This document shows, in pieces, positions 35,384 to 43,517 of a stretch of DNA of 64,000 nucleotides (within the stretch, counting starts at the first letter, position 1; every line of letters begins with the position of its first letter). The translations under genes were made by a program, and so were the position numbers. The DNA comes from an uncultured Propionibacterium sp. (GTDB lineage Bacteria; Actinomycetota; Actinomycetes; Propionibacteriales; Propionibacteriaceae), in NCBI GenBank assembly GCA_938036835.1, contig CALHWB010000037.1, positions 1 to 64,000 on the forward strand. The letters are read 5' to 3'. The notes below the pieces were generated by a model. That model saw nothing but the letters and a program-made list of their open reading frames with translations, ran no database searches and was not told the DNA's origin.

Positions 35384-36082
35384 TTAGCTGGCGATCTGCC
35401 GCAGGGCGTCGAGATCGTGCACCATCATGGAATGCCCATGCATGGTCAGCCATCCGCGATTGGCGAAATCGGCGATGGTCTTGTTGACGGTTTCCCGGGT
35501 CAGACCGCACAACTGGGCCAACTCGGTCTGGGTCACTCGATAGCCCAGGCTCAGTCCGTCCGGCCCGGGCTGCCCGAAACGGGTCATCAGATCGTTGATC
35601 ACCCAGGCGACCCGGGCCGCCGCGTCGCCGTTCAGCAGCGAGGCTAGCCGACGACCCATCGTCTCGGTCATGTTGACGAATACCGCCAGCATCAAATTGT
35701 TGAAGTCTGGCCTTGTCATAGCCATCTCGTAGGCTGAAGCCGAGGGCATCGCCAGCACCCGCGCCGGGGTCATGGCGGCCGCCGATGTGGCATGGCCGCT
35801 GGCCTTGTCGAACCGGGCGGCGAAGAAGTCCTGTGGTCCGATCAGTCCGGCGAGCGTTTCGCCACCGGTCTGGGTCGGGTGCCTAAACTGGACCCGTAGA
35901 TGACCCGTGGTCACCAGACACATGAGACCACCCTCGCCGCCGGTTAGTTCTTCACCGCGGCGAAGCCGGATAAGAGTAGCCCGGGAAAATGCCTCCCGGA
36001 TGGTTTGCTTGCTTAGCCCCCGACGGGCAATTGCCAATGCCATATCAGATCCACTGTGGATTGGCCGCCCTGTGACCGTCAT
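35384..36082 (-). CDS. Crp/Fnr-family transcriptional regulator
   Basis: The 232-residue protein has a cyclic-nucleotide-binding-type beta-roll (LIRLRRGEELTGGEGGLMCLV, VTTGHLRVQF), a long dimer helix and a C-terminal winged helix-turn-helix (VTQTELAQLCGLTRETVNK, then FANRGWLTMHG). The phosphate-binding motif of cAMP-binding members (GELALL with Arg) is not apparent, and no N-terminal Cys cluster of FNR is seen, so the effector is unknown. ATG 36082 is behind AGGAGG; the longer frame to 36202 has no ribosome site. A CRP-like palindrome lies downstream and a long hairpin upstream. Confidence 0.87.
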   Translation of the reverse strand: MTVTGRPIHSGSDMALAIARRGLSKQTIREAFSRATLIRLRRGEELTGGEGGLMCLVTTGHLRVQFRHPTQTGGETLAGLIGPQDFFAARFDKASGHATSAAAMTPARVLAMPSASAYEMAMTRPDFNNLMLAVFVNMTETMGRRLASLLNGDAAARVAWVINDLMTRFGQPGPDGLSLGYRVTQTELAQLCGLTRETVNKTIADFANRGWLTMHGHSMMVHDLDALRQIAS

Positions 36083-36120
36083 TTTGTTACCTCCTACGCT
36101 TGCGTCCCCAGTCAAGCGGC

Positions 36121-36165
36121 GTGAGTCGCTGTTGCGCGGCGGTGAACGCACCGCCTGCGACTCAC
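36121..36165. terminator. Long nested hairpin upstream of the Crp/Fnr gene
   Basis: GTGAGTCGC (36121-36129) pairs perfectly with GCGACTCAC (36157-36165), and inside it GGCGGTG (36138-36144) pairs with CACCGCC (36149-36155) around an AACG loop. It sits 39 bases upstream of the regulator's ATG. It might be a leader hairpin of that gene, an operator (outer arms contain GTGA/TCAC half-sites) or a terminator isolating it from the transposon remnant. Confidence 0.45.
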
Positions 36166-36306
36166 GAAACCCAATGATGGTGCACACCGGCCGGAACCCC
36201 AATGTCCTGCGGGCAATCGTCTACTTTCGTTGATTGGCGCAGCTGGCCGGCGCGCGACCCGCCGACGGGCTGCTCGCGGGCGTCGGCGGGGGCCGGCCGG
36301 GACGCT

Positions 36307-36900
36307 TTACCGGGGCCGGGTACCGGCCACTCGCCGGGCGGTGGAGCGTTTATGGGCGCGTCCTGGGGCGATGACTCGGCGAGCGTAGTACCTCTTGTAG
36401 GGCCTGGCCTGGGTGAAGAACACGTCACGGGTGTTGGCCCAGCCGGCCAGGGCGTGGTCGGTGAACTCGGAGCCATTGTAGCGGTCGATGCCGGTGACTT
36501 GACTGCGAACGGGACCTGTTCGACTAACGAGTCGGACGCGGCCCGGATGTGGGCGTGGGCGTTGTTACGGATCGCGGCGGTGAACACCCGGCCGGTATGC
36601 ACGTCGGTGAAGTTCACGCTCCGGCAGGACTCGCCCTTCAGGGAGGGGCCGCAGTGGGCGACGGTGTCGACTTCGAAGAACCCTGGCTCGGTTTCGACCT
36701 CGTCACCGGCTTTGCGTAGCGTGATCGAGTTCCGCAGCGGATCGCCTGGTTCCGTGGCCGTCTTCCCGCGGATCGGACCACGCTGTTTCACCGGTGCGAG
36801 GTACCTGTCGATCGTCGCGGCTGCCATCGACAGCTTCGCTCCAACCTCCCCCCATCGTGGCCAACCCACCTTTCCCGGGGAAACTACGTGAGGTACGGCC
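36307..36900 (-). pseudogene. Transposase/integrase fragment with DDE-type core, truncated and frameshifted
   Basis: The first part (LSMAAATIDRYLAPVKQ, IRGKTATEPGDPL, then EPGFFEVDTVAHCGPSLKG and NFTDVHTGRVFTAAIRNNAH) is unmistakably the rve-type transposase core with its first catalytic Asp. Near 36500 the match shifts frame to TGIDRYNGSEFTDHALAGW and FFTQARPYK, holding the second Asp, and then ends in unrelated sequence with a stop at 36307. The region carrying the third catalytic acidic residue is absent, and so is the N-terminal part. No terminal inverted repeats were found. It is a dead insertion sequence next to a tRNA gene. Confidence 0.82.
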
Positions 36901-36987
36901 CCTACCCACGCGAGGACGCTACGTGAGTATCGCCGGCGAGTGGTACCGAACGGCGATCTAGGATAGGCTATCAGCCGGCTTGGAGGC

Positions 36988-37067
<80 letters not shown>

Positions 37068-37355
37068 AAGGGGTTACCGATGGCACACTCATCCGCGGTG
37101 CGGGTGCCCTGCGCCGGTCTCGTGGCCGCCTTCGCGAGCCGTGCTGCCCCTTCGGGCTCGCCGGTGCGGTTCCTCGTCCGGAAGGCAAACGCAATGACGT
37201 CCGCTACGCGAAGTGGCGTAGCGGACGTCCCGGGCGCGTTCGGTGCATTTTCGGCAGTAGTGCGCTTCCTAGAGCTGCTTAGCCGCCGCCCTAGGTTGTC
37301 TCCTCCCGCTCCGGTCGGGGTCGTGGTCGTGTGGGGCTGACCTCATCTCAAGATA
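37068..37355. other. Intergenic region downstream of tRNA-Pro with a 14-bp hairpin
   Basis: No gene is supported. GACGTCCGCTACGC (37196-37209) and GCGTAGCGGACGTC (37216-37229) form a perfect 14-bp stem with a GAAGTG loop, a strong terminator-like structure without a U-tract. Confidence 0.6.
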
Positions 37356-37381
37356 TTGCCATATTCGTATGGTAGTGGCAA
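37356..37381. promoter_or_regulatory. Nested palindromic operator upstream of the XRE gene
   Basis: TTGCCA (37356-37361) and TGGCAA (37376-37381) form an outer inverted repeat. Overlapping it, CCATA (37359-37363) and TATGG (37368-37372) form an inner one. The element ends 9 bases before the GTG at 37391, so a bound repressor would cover the promoter. Autoregulation by the XRE protein is the natural guess. Confidence 0.5.
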
Positions 37382-37390
37382 GGTTAGGAC

Positions 37391-37813
37391 GTGGGAACGC
37401 TGAGGTTCGTGGGCGCACCCGGCCGAACCGACGAGACCTGGTGGAAGTACGCCCACGCTCTGGGCTTAAGATTGCAACGCGCTCGCCTAGCCAAGGGCCT
37501 AAGCCAGCAGGCCGTTGCCCACGCGGCGGGCATCTCCACGTTCACCTACCAGAAATTCGAGAAGGGCGAATCCCGGCCTGGCACCCCACTGAACCCGCGT
37601 CTACGGACGCTGTTCGCGTTGGCTGATGCCCTGGGAGTGCAGATCGTGGAGTTGGTTGGGGGTAGTCCCGCCCCCGAACCACCGATCCGATATGGCGCCA
37701 AAGCGAACTCGGCGCGGCCCACCGGCCTAGCGTCCGACCGGATACGCCTGCGCTGGCAGCGGCCCCGACGGGTTTGTGCAAAGCTGCGGGGCTATTCCCT
37801 GGCCGACGAATAG
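37391..37813 (+). CDS. XRE-family helix-turn-helix regulator
   Basis: The 140-residue protein contains one lambda-repressor-like HTH (LGLRLQRARLAKGLSQQAV, then AGISTFTYQKFEKGESRPG) at about residues 24-62, followed by a short helical part (LFALADALGVQIVEL) and a basic, unstructured C-terminal tail of about 45 residues. The start is GTG 37391, with no ribosome site but a palindromic promoter just upstream, as for leaderless genes. It stands alone beside a tRNA and a dead transposase, so it may be a leftover or newly arrived regulator. Targets are unknown. Confidence 0.78.
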   Translation: MGTLRFVGAPGRTDETWWKYAHALGLRLQRARLAKGLSQQAVAHAAGISTFTYQKFEKGESRPGTPLNPRLRTLFALADALGVQIVELVGGSPAPEPPIRYGAKANSARPTGLASDRIRLRWQRPRRVCAKLRGYSLADE

Positions 37814-37865
37814 CGGGCCCGGGATTGCCGGCGGCTCGGCCGGTGCGCTCGGTGCCCGATCCGGC

Positions 37866-38774
37866 TCAGTCGCGGGGGACCAGGCGCAGCAGGGTCGCCT
37901 CGGGGCGGCAGAAGAGCCGCAGGGTGACCGTCGGGGCCGTCCCGAGGCCAGCCGAGACGTGCAAACCGGCGGTGCGTCCGCCGGCCGACCAGGAACTCAG
38001 CCCGCTGGCCTGCTCGGTGGGCAGGTCGCAGTTGTCGATGATGGCCCGGTTCACCGGCAGGCAGATCTGGCCGCCATGGGTGTGCCCGGCAAAGATCAGC
38101 TGGACGCCATCGGCGGTCATGGCGTCCAGCACCCGCCGGTAGGGGGCATGGGTGACGCCGATGGTCAGATCGGCATCCGTGGCGACCGGTCCAGCCACCT
38201 GGGCATAGTCGTCCAGGTCGTGGTGGGCATCGCCGGTACCCCGCAGATCGATGGTCAGCCCGGCAACCTGCAATCGCGCCGACCGGTTCTCCAGATACAC
38301 CCAGCCGGCGGCCGTGAAGGCGTCCCGCATTCGCCGCCAGGGCATCTCCGGTGACTCGACCCGATGGGGCCGGGAATTGCCGAACAGATAGCCAATCGGG
38401 TTGCGGAATCTGGGCGCGGACAGGTCGTTCGAGCCGAAGACGAATGCGCCGGGCCGCCGCAATAGCTCGCCCAACGCGGTCAGCAGCGGTGCCAGGGCGC
38501 TGGGCTGGGAGATGTTATCGCCGGTGTCGATCACCAGATCGGGACGCAACCCCGCCAGCCGGGAGACGAACTCGCGTTTGCGGTTCTGATGGCCCATCAG
38601 GTGGATATCCGAGATGTGCAGTACCCGCAGCTCGCGGCGCCCGGGCGGCAGCACGGGCACCCGCACCCGGCGGACGACGAACGCGCGGGCCTCCACCCAG
38701 GCGCCGGCTGCCATGCTCCCACCCAGCAGGCCGGCCGCCAGCGCCGCACGACCCGCCGGTTTCGTCCAGGTCAC
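37866..38774 (-). CDS. Metallophosphoesterase, membrane-anchored
   Basis: The 302-residue protein begins with a short helix (AALAAGLLGGSMAAGAW) that may anchor or export it. The calcineurin-like motifs follow: VLHISDIHLMGHQ (D-x-H), LVIDTGDNIS (GDxx), GSNDL in place of GNHD, VTHAPYRRV and FAGHTHGGQICLP. The GTG at 38774 overlaps the penicillin-binding protein stop by 4 bases (GTGA), so translation is coupled. The same ponA2-phosphoesterase order occurs in mycobacteria (Rv3682-Rv3683). The substrate is unknown; a role in cell-wall lipid phosphate chemistry is a guess from context. Confidence 0.88.
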   Translation of the reverse strand: MTWTKPAGRAALAAGLLGGSMAAGAWVEARAFVVRRVRVPVLPPGRRELRVLHISDIHLMGHQNRKREFVSRLAGLRPDLVIDTGDNISQPSALAPLLTALGELLRRPGAFVFGSNDLSAPRFRNPIGYLFGNSRPHRVESPEMPWRRMRDAFTAAGWVYLENRSARLQVAGLTIDLRGTGDAHHDLDDYAQVAGPVATDADLTIGVTHAPYRRVLDAMTADGVQLIFAGHTHGGQICLPVNRAIIDNCDLPTEQASGLSSWSAGGRTAGLHVSAGLGTAPTVTLRLFCRPEATLLRLVPRD

Positions 38775-40924
38775 CGCGGCCGGCTTGTGGTCTGGGGCGG
38801 GGTATAGGGCGACACCCAGGGCTCGAACTTGGCCGGCGGCAACCCCGACAGCATCGGCTCCATCACCCCCCGCCAGATGACGCCCGCGTCGCTTCGCCAC
38901 AAACCGCTGATCGTGGTACCAACCGGAGTCAGCTGTGCGTGGGTGACATCGCGAGCCTCCGGGATGGTGTCCTTCCACCTGGGGTGGTTGTTGTCGATCG
39001 CGATCACCGTAGAGGTCGACAGATAGGGCGAATAGCCGACGAAGGCCGAACTCGACTGGGAGTTGTCCGAGGTACCGGTCTTGGAAGCCTGATCGATGCC
39101 GTTGCTGATGGCCGTCGACGCGGACAGGCCCTCCAGGTGGGTCTTGTTCAGCACGTAGTTGACCCCGTCGGCCACCTTCGGGTCGATGGTCTGCTGGCAG
39201 TCGGCGCTGGGCACCGGCACCTCCGCCCCGTCGGTGTTGGTCACCGAGGCCAGGATGATCGGATTGCAACGCACCCCACGATTCGCAAACGTGCCATAGC
39301 CCACCGCCATCGACAGCGGGGTCACCTTGGCCGCACCCAGCGTGAAGGCGGGTCGCTCGTCGAAGTCGTGCAGGGTCTGCTCGTTGCCGACCGGCTGGGC
39401 GATCTCCACCCCCGCCCGCTCGGCCATGTCGACCGCGGCGCAGGGGCCTACCCTCTTTTCCAACTCGATCCAGTAATTGTTGACCGAGTACATCATGCCG
39501 GTGACCATGTTGAACGAGCCCTGATCCTTTCCGGACACCGCGTTGGTGGTCTGGTAGTCGGAATAGAGCACGAACGAGCCGCCGTCGCAGGTGCGGAAGG
39601 CGTGGCCTCGCCAGTTCTGCACCTTCCTGACGCTGAAGCTGGTGGAATCGGGGAAGTTGCCCTGCTGGATGGCGGCCGCGGCCGTCCAGGTCTTGAAGGT
39701 CGAGCCGAACAGATAGCCATCGGCGCCGCCCATGTCATAGCGCACCGAATAGTTCCACCGGGTCTCGCCGGGGCCATCGCCCATCACCGGCCGGGACTGG
39801 GCCATCGCCACGATCTGGCCCGTCCGCGGATCGACGGTGTCGGCCACCGCGATCACGGCATCCTCGGGGCCGACGATGCTGCTCACCGCATTCTGGGCGA
39901 CATCTTGGTGCCACGGGTTGACGAATAGCTTGATGGTGAGCCCCGCACGGTTCAGGGTGTTCCGGCGCTCCTCCGGGGTGGCACCGAGCTGGGTCATCTG
40001 GTCGCTGGTCAACACCCGGGCCGCGTAATCGCAGACGAACGGGTAGCGGGTGCCCTGGCAGCCGTTCGAGGCGGACCGCACCCAGGCCGGATCGTAGGGT
40101 TCGGCCGCCGCGGCATCGGCGATCGACTGCGGCATCCCCTGATAGCGCACCTGGGCCTCCAGCACCTCGACCCGCCGGTCGAGGGCCGCCTGGAGGTTGT
40201 TGACCGGATCGGTCTGACCGGGATTCTGCACCAGCCCCGCCAGCAGCGCGGCCTGGGCGACGCTCAGCTGGCTCGCATCGATGCCGAAATAGTGCCGCGC
40301 GGCCGACTGCACACCGTAGGCGCCATCGCCGTAATAGGCGATGTTCAGGTAGCGCTCCAGGATCTCGTTCTTGGTCAGGGTCTGCTCCAGGGCGATCGCA
40401 TAGCGCATTTCCTGGATCTTGCGATCCATGCTGGGTGCCTGGGCATCCTCGATGCAGGTCGTCTCGCCATCGCACAACTGGATGCGCACCTGCTTGACGT
40501 ATTGCTGGGTGAGGGTCGAGCCGCCGCCGCTGATCGAGCCATTGCCGGCATTGCCGATGGCTGCCCGGATGATGGATTGCAGGTCGATGGCACCGTGCTC
40601 GAAAAAGCGATGGTCCTCGATCGCGACCTGGGCCATCTGCATCTCCGGCGAGATCTTGTCGAGCGGCACGTATTCGCGGTTCTCGTCGAAGAAGGTCGCC
40701 AGTACCGAGCCGTCGGCCATCAGCATGGTGGATGCCTCATACTGAGCGGGTACGGATAGATCGGTGGGCACGTTGCGCAGGGCCTCGGCACCGGCCCTGG
40801 TCGTGCCGGCGGCCAGGGCCGCGAAGGGGACGCCGAGACCGGCCGCAAGCACACCGGCCAGCAGGCTCACCGCCCCAAACATCAACAACGAGTAGGCTTT
40901 GGTCGCCACGTTCTTGACACTCAC
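38771..40924 (-). CDS. Bifunctional class A penicillin-binding protein (PonA2-like)
   Basis: The 717-residue protein has one N-terminal membrane helix (LLMFGAVSLLAGVLAAGLGV). Its glycosyltransferase domain shows VAIEDHRFFEHGAIDLQSI and GGGSTLTQQYVKQ, and its transpeptidase domain shows the active-site Ser in FGSTFKTWTAA (SxxK), SVNNYW (SxN) and ASKTGTSD (KTG). It polymerises and crosslinks peptidoglycan. No C-terminal PASTA domain is present; the end is a Pro/Ser tail. The start is GTG 40924 behind AGAGGGG. It is divergent from a WhiB gene, as ponA2 is from whiB4 in mycobacteria. Confidence 0.94.
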   Translation of the reverse strand: MSVKNVATKAYSLLMFGAVSLLAGVLAAGLGVPFAALAAGTTRAGAEALRNVPTDLSVPAQYEASTMLMADGSVLATFFDENREYVPLDKISPEMQMAQVAIEDHRFFEHGAIDLQSIIRAAIGNAGNGSISGGGSTLTQQYVKQVRIQLCDGETTCIEDAQAPSMDRKIQEMRYAIALEQTLTKNEILERYLNIAYYGDGAYGVQSAARHYFGIDASQLSVAQAALLAGLVQNPGQTDPVNNLQAALDRRVEVLEAQVRYQGMPQSIADAAAAEPYDPAWVRSASNGCQGTRYPFVCDYAARVLTSDQMTQLGATPEERRNTLNRAGLTIKLFVNPWHQDVAQNAVSSIVGPEDAVIAVADTVDPRTGQIVAMAQSRPVMGDGPGETRWNYSVRYDMGGADGYLFGSTFKTWTAAAAIQQGNFPDSTSFSVRKVQNWRGHAFRTCDGGSFVLYSDYQTTNAVSGKDQGSFNMVTGMMYSVNNYWIELEKRVGPCAAVDMAERAGVEIAQPVGNEQTLHDFDERPAFTLGAAKVTPLSMAVGYGTFANRGVRCNPIILASVTNTDGAEVPVPSADCQQTIDPKVADGVNYVLNKTHLEGLSASTAISNGIDQASKTGTSDNSQSSSAFVGYSPYLSTSTVIAIDNNHPRWKDTIPEARDVTHAQLTPVGTTISGLWRSDAGVIWRGVMEPMLSGLPPAKFEPWVSPYTPPQTTSRPR

Positions 40925-41208
40925 CCCTCTAGATTACGCGAACCAGACCAACCGATCCCCATCGCGGCGGTGCATCCCCGGGGGCGGAGCGTCCCGGGCA
41001 ACCGGGACGACGATGGCAACAAACCTGCCGGGGGACTGCGACCCCGGTGGCATCGGCGGGCGATCCGGTGGGGTTTGCGGGATGAGATCAAACGCCCCCG
41101 GACGGCCGATCTCGACCCTCGATGAGGGGACGGCTAACGGGCCGGTTCCATTGACCTGCGCGGAGGTGTAGGTTTGGCAACATCCGCCCAAGGAAGGAGC
41201 GCGTGCCC

Positions 41209-41571
41209 ATGGCCGTTCTGGATCCTGAAGACTGGCCGCTGCGGGCCAAATGCAGAGGCATGAACGATGCGCTGTTCCCCGAGGGCAAGGATCAGAAGCG
41301 GGCGAAGTCCATCTGCATGGGTTGCCCGGTTCGGGCCCAGTGCCTGGCCGAGGCCCTCGACAATCGCATCGAGTGGGGTGTCTGGGGCGGTATGACCGAA
41401 CGTGAGCGCCGGCAATTGCTGCGGCAGCGTCCCGATGTGAAGTCCTGGTCGGCGGTGTTGAACGCCGCCGTGGGCGGCAAAGCCGCGGCTCGGCTGGCGG
41501 AGTCCGACTGCTCGGCCGGACGCGCCGAGCGGGCCGCCGATGCGAGTCGTGCGACCGACTGGCGACGCTGA
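41209..41571 (+). CDS. WhiB-family iron-sulfur transcriptional regulator (WhiB4-like by context)
   Basis: The 120-residue protein has the four WhiB cysteines (AKCRGM, then SICMGCPVRAQC) that hold a 4Fe-4S cluster, the GVWGGMTERERR turn and a basic C-terminal tail for DNA or sigma-factor contact. I use ATG 41209, 9 bases after AAGGAAGGAG; a GTG at 41203 is too close to it. Divergent placement from a ponA2-like gene points to the WhiB4 group, a redox-responsive regulator in mycobacteria. Confidence 0.92.
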   Translation: MAVLDPEDWPLRAKCRGMNDALFPEGKDQKRAKSICMGCPVRAQCLAEALDNRIEWGVWGGMTERERRQLLRQRPDVKSWSAVLNAAVGGKAAARLAESDCSAGRAERAADASRATDWRR

Positions 41572-41837
41572 ACAAAGCCCCGCCCATCGGGCCGGTGAGA
41601 TTGAAATCCTGCTGGGCCGGTGGGCCGGAAGACGGCCGCCTGGGGCATTGGTCCGGGCGGGAAACATGCTGTTAGGCCGCAAAAATAGCCGCCAAAGGGC
41701 GTTCTTGGGCAAGATATTTTGATGTAAGCCGGCTTTGGCGCAAGTCTTGCCGCTTCTTGCCAACCAAATGAAATCTTTCCCGCAAGCCTTCCATCGCCGC
41801 AATTGCTGTGGCTAAGCTCGGGCATCAGGCGTGTGTT
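41572..41837. other. Upstream region of the eut operon
   Basis: No gene is seen. It contains perfect palindromes AAGCCGGCTT (41726-41735) and GCAAG-T-CTTGC (41740-41750) and a looser CTTG-GG-CAAG (41704-41713), which may bind regulators. I searched for the cobalamin riboswitch core and for hairpins typical of EutV antitermination and found neither. Confidence 0.4.
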
Positions 41838-41873
41838 GTGTGGCGTTAGCCTCATGTGTGGTGTTGACCTCAT
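41838..41873 (+). promoter_or_regulatory. Tandem 18-bp direct repeat just upstream of eutH
   Basis: Two abutting 18-bp copies, GTGTGGCGTTAGCCTCAT (41838-41855) and GTGTGGTGTTGACCTCAT (41856-41873), differ at three positions. They end 15 bases before the eutH start, next to the GAGGGGGAG ribosome site. This is the best candidate operator for the whole eut operon; a head-to-tail site suggests a dimer bound in tandem or a response regulator. Confidence 0.6.
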
Positions 41874-41888
41874 AGTTGAGGGGGAGTA

Positions 41889-43136
41889 GTGAGTATCAAC
41901 GAAGTCATCGTGTGGATTCTGATGGTCTGCATGGCTCTCGGTGGCATCGACCGGGCGATCGGCAATCGTTTCGGGCTCGGAGAGAAGTTCGAAGAGGGCA
42001 TCAACGCGATGGGCCCGCTGGCGCTGTCGATGGTGGGTGTCTACTCGCTGTCGCCGGTCCTGGCGAAGGTGCTTCAGCCGGTGCTGGGCCCGGTATTCAA
42101 GCTGGTGGGTGCGGATCCCGCCATGTTCGCCGGCACCCTGCTGGCCAATGACATGGGCGGCTACCCGTTGGCATTGCAGATGACCGGCAATCCGGATGTC
42201 CAGCGGCTGTCCGGCCTGGTGCTGGGCGCCATGATGGGCGCGACGATCGTGTTCACGATTCCGGTCGCCTTGGGCATCATCAACAACGACGACCGGCCTT
42301 TCCTCGCGCGTGGCGTCATGGCGGGTATCGTCACCATTCCCTTCGGCGTGCTCGTCTCGGGCCTGGTGGCGGGCATGAACCTGGGCTTCGTGGCACGCAA
42401 CACGATCCCGATCGTGCTGGTCGCGATCCTGCTGGCCCTTGGCCTGTGGTTCAAGGCCGATGCGATGACCACCGGCTTCCTGTGGTTCGGCAAAGGCCTG
42501 GTGTTCGTGATTTCGATTGGCCTGATCATCGGGATCCTACAGGCGATGCTGAGTCTGTGGCCCACCGCCGTGGACGTCAATGGGTCCAACGTGTTCGTGC
42601 TGGCCGGCTCGGTCGGCGCCGACGGCGTGGCCGGCTCCGATGCCTGGTACCTGCTGCCGGCGACCGACGGCTTCGCCATCGTCGCGAGCATCGCCATGGC
42701 GCTGGCCGGTGCCTTCCCGGCGGTTCATCTGATCGTCACCTTCGGCAAGAAGCCACTGGCCGCCGCCGGCAAGCTGCTGGGTGTCAACGACACCGCCGCG
42801 GGTGGGTTCATCGCCACCCTGGCCAACAACATCGCGATGTTCGAGATCATGAAGAACATGGATGCGCGCGGCAAGATCCTCAACGCGGCCTTCGCCGTGT
42901 CGGCGGCCTTCGCGTTCGGCGACCACCTGGGCTTCACCGCCGGTGTTCAACCCGACATGATCGCCCCGGTGATCTCGGGCAAGCTGGTCGCTGGCATCTT
43001 GGGCGTGGCCGTCGCCTACCTGCTGTTCGCGCGCACCTTCAAGGCCCATGAGCCCGGCAGCGCCGGCAGCGCCGTAGCGGTCGCGGCCGGATCCGCCGGG
43101 GAGGCACCCGGCGAGGCCGGGCAGGCGGAGGGCTGA
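41889..43136 (+). CDS. eutH: Ethanolamine transporter EutH
   Basis: The 415-residue integral membrane protein opens with a typical EutH N-terminus (VIVWILMVCMALGGIDRAIG) and shows GVYSLSPVLAKVL, LANDMGGYPLALQM, GIVTIPFGVLVSGL and FGDHLGFTAGVQPDMI. It brings ethanolamine into the cell, mainly when the external level or pH is low. A hydrophilic Ala/Gly/Glu tail of about 35 residues ends it. The start is GTG 41889 behind GAGGGGGAG. It is the first gene of the operon. Confidence 0.95.
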   Translation: MSINEVIVWILMVCMALGGIDRAIGNRFGLGEKFEEGINAMGPLALSMVGVYSLSPVLAKVLQPVLGPVFKLVGADPAMFAGTLLANDMGGYPLALQMTGNPDVQRLSGLVLGAMMGATIVFTIPVALGIINNDDRPFLARGVMAGIVTIPFGVLVSGLVAGMNLGFVARNTIPIVLVAILLALGLWFKADAMTTGFLWFGKGLVFVISIGLIIGILQAMLSLWPTAVDVNGSNVFVLAGSVGADGVAGSDAWYLLPATDGFAIVASIAMALAGAFPAVHLIVTFGKKPLAAAGKLLGVNDTAAGGFIATLANNIAMFEIMKNMDARGKILNAAFAVSAAFAFGDHLGFTAGVQPDMIAPVISGKLVAGILGVAVAYLLFARTFKAHEPGSAGSAVAVAAGSAGEAPGEAGQAEG

Positions 43137-43141
43137 GCACG

Positions 43142-43432
43142 ATGCGAATCGCACGGGTGGTCGGTTCCGCGGTATCGACCATCAAGACCGAATCGTTGCG
43201 GGGTAGCAAGCTGCTCGTGGTCCGGGCGGCAACCATCGCCGATGAGCTAGTCGGTGACCCGTTCGTGGCGGTGGACGCCGTCGGCGCGGGCGAAGGGGAG
43301 CTCGTGCTGGTCAGCGAGGGCAGCGCAGGACGACAGACCGATTACACCAACGACGCCCCGGTGGATGCGGTGATCATGGCGATTCTGGATTCCCTGGAAG
43401 TGGCCGGGCAGACGACCTTCCGCAAGGGATGA
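43142..43432 (+). CDS. eutN: BMC vertex protein EutN (BMC-P pentamer)
   Basis: The 96-residue protein is a full EutN/CcmL domain: MRIARVVGSAVSTIKTESL, LLVVRAATIADELV, FVAVDAVGAGEGELVLVSEG and a helix (VDAVIMAILDSLEV). Pentamers cap the vertices of the microcompartment shell. It is the only BMC-P gene of this operon. It starts 5 bases after eutH. Confidence 0.95.
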   Translation: MRIARVVGSAVSTIKTESLRGSKLLVVRAATIADELVGDPFVAVDAVGAGEGELVLVSEGSAGRQTDYTNDAPVDAVIMAILDSLEVAGQTTFRKG

Positions 43433-43517
43433 CCCGGACGAGATGACAGATCCCACCCGCGGGCATGCCGGGTGACCGGCGGCGGTACAGGCGAGACGTA
43501 CTCAGGGAGGAGGCCAG

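Noticed and set aside
41572..41888. Possible cobalamin riboswitch or EutV-type antiterminator before eutH
   Set aside because: Such control is known for eut operons, but I found neither the conserved B12-box core nor the paired hairpins.
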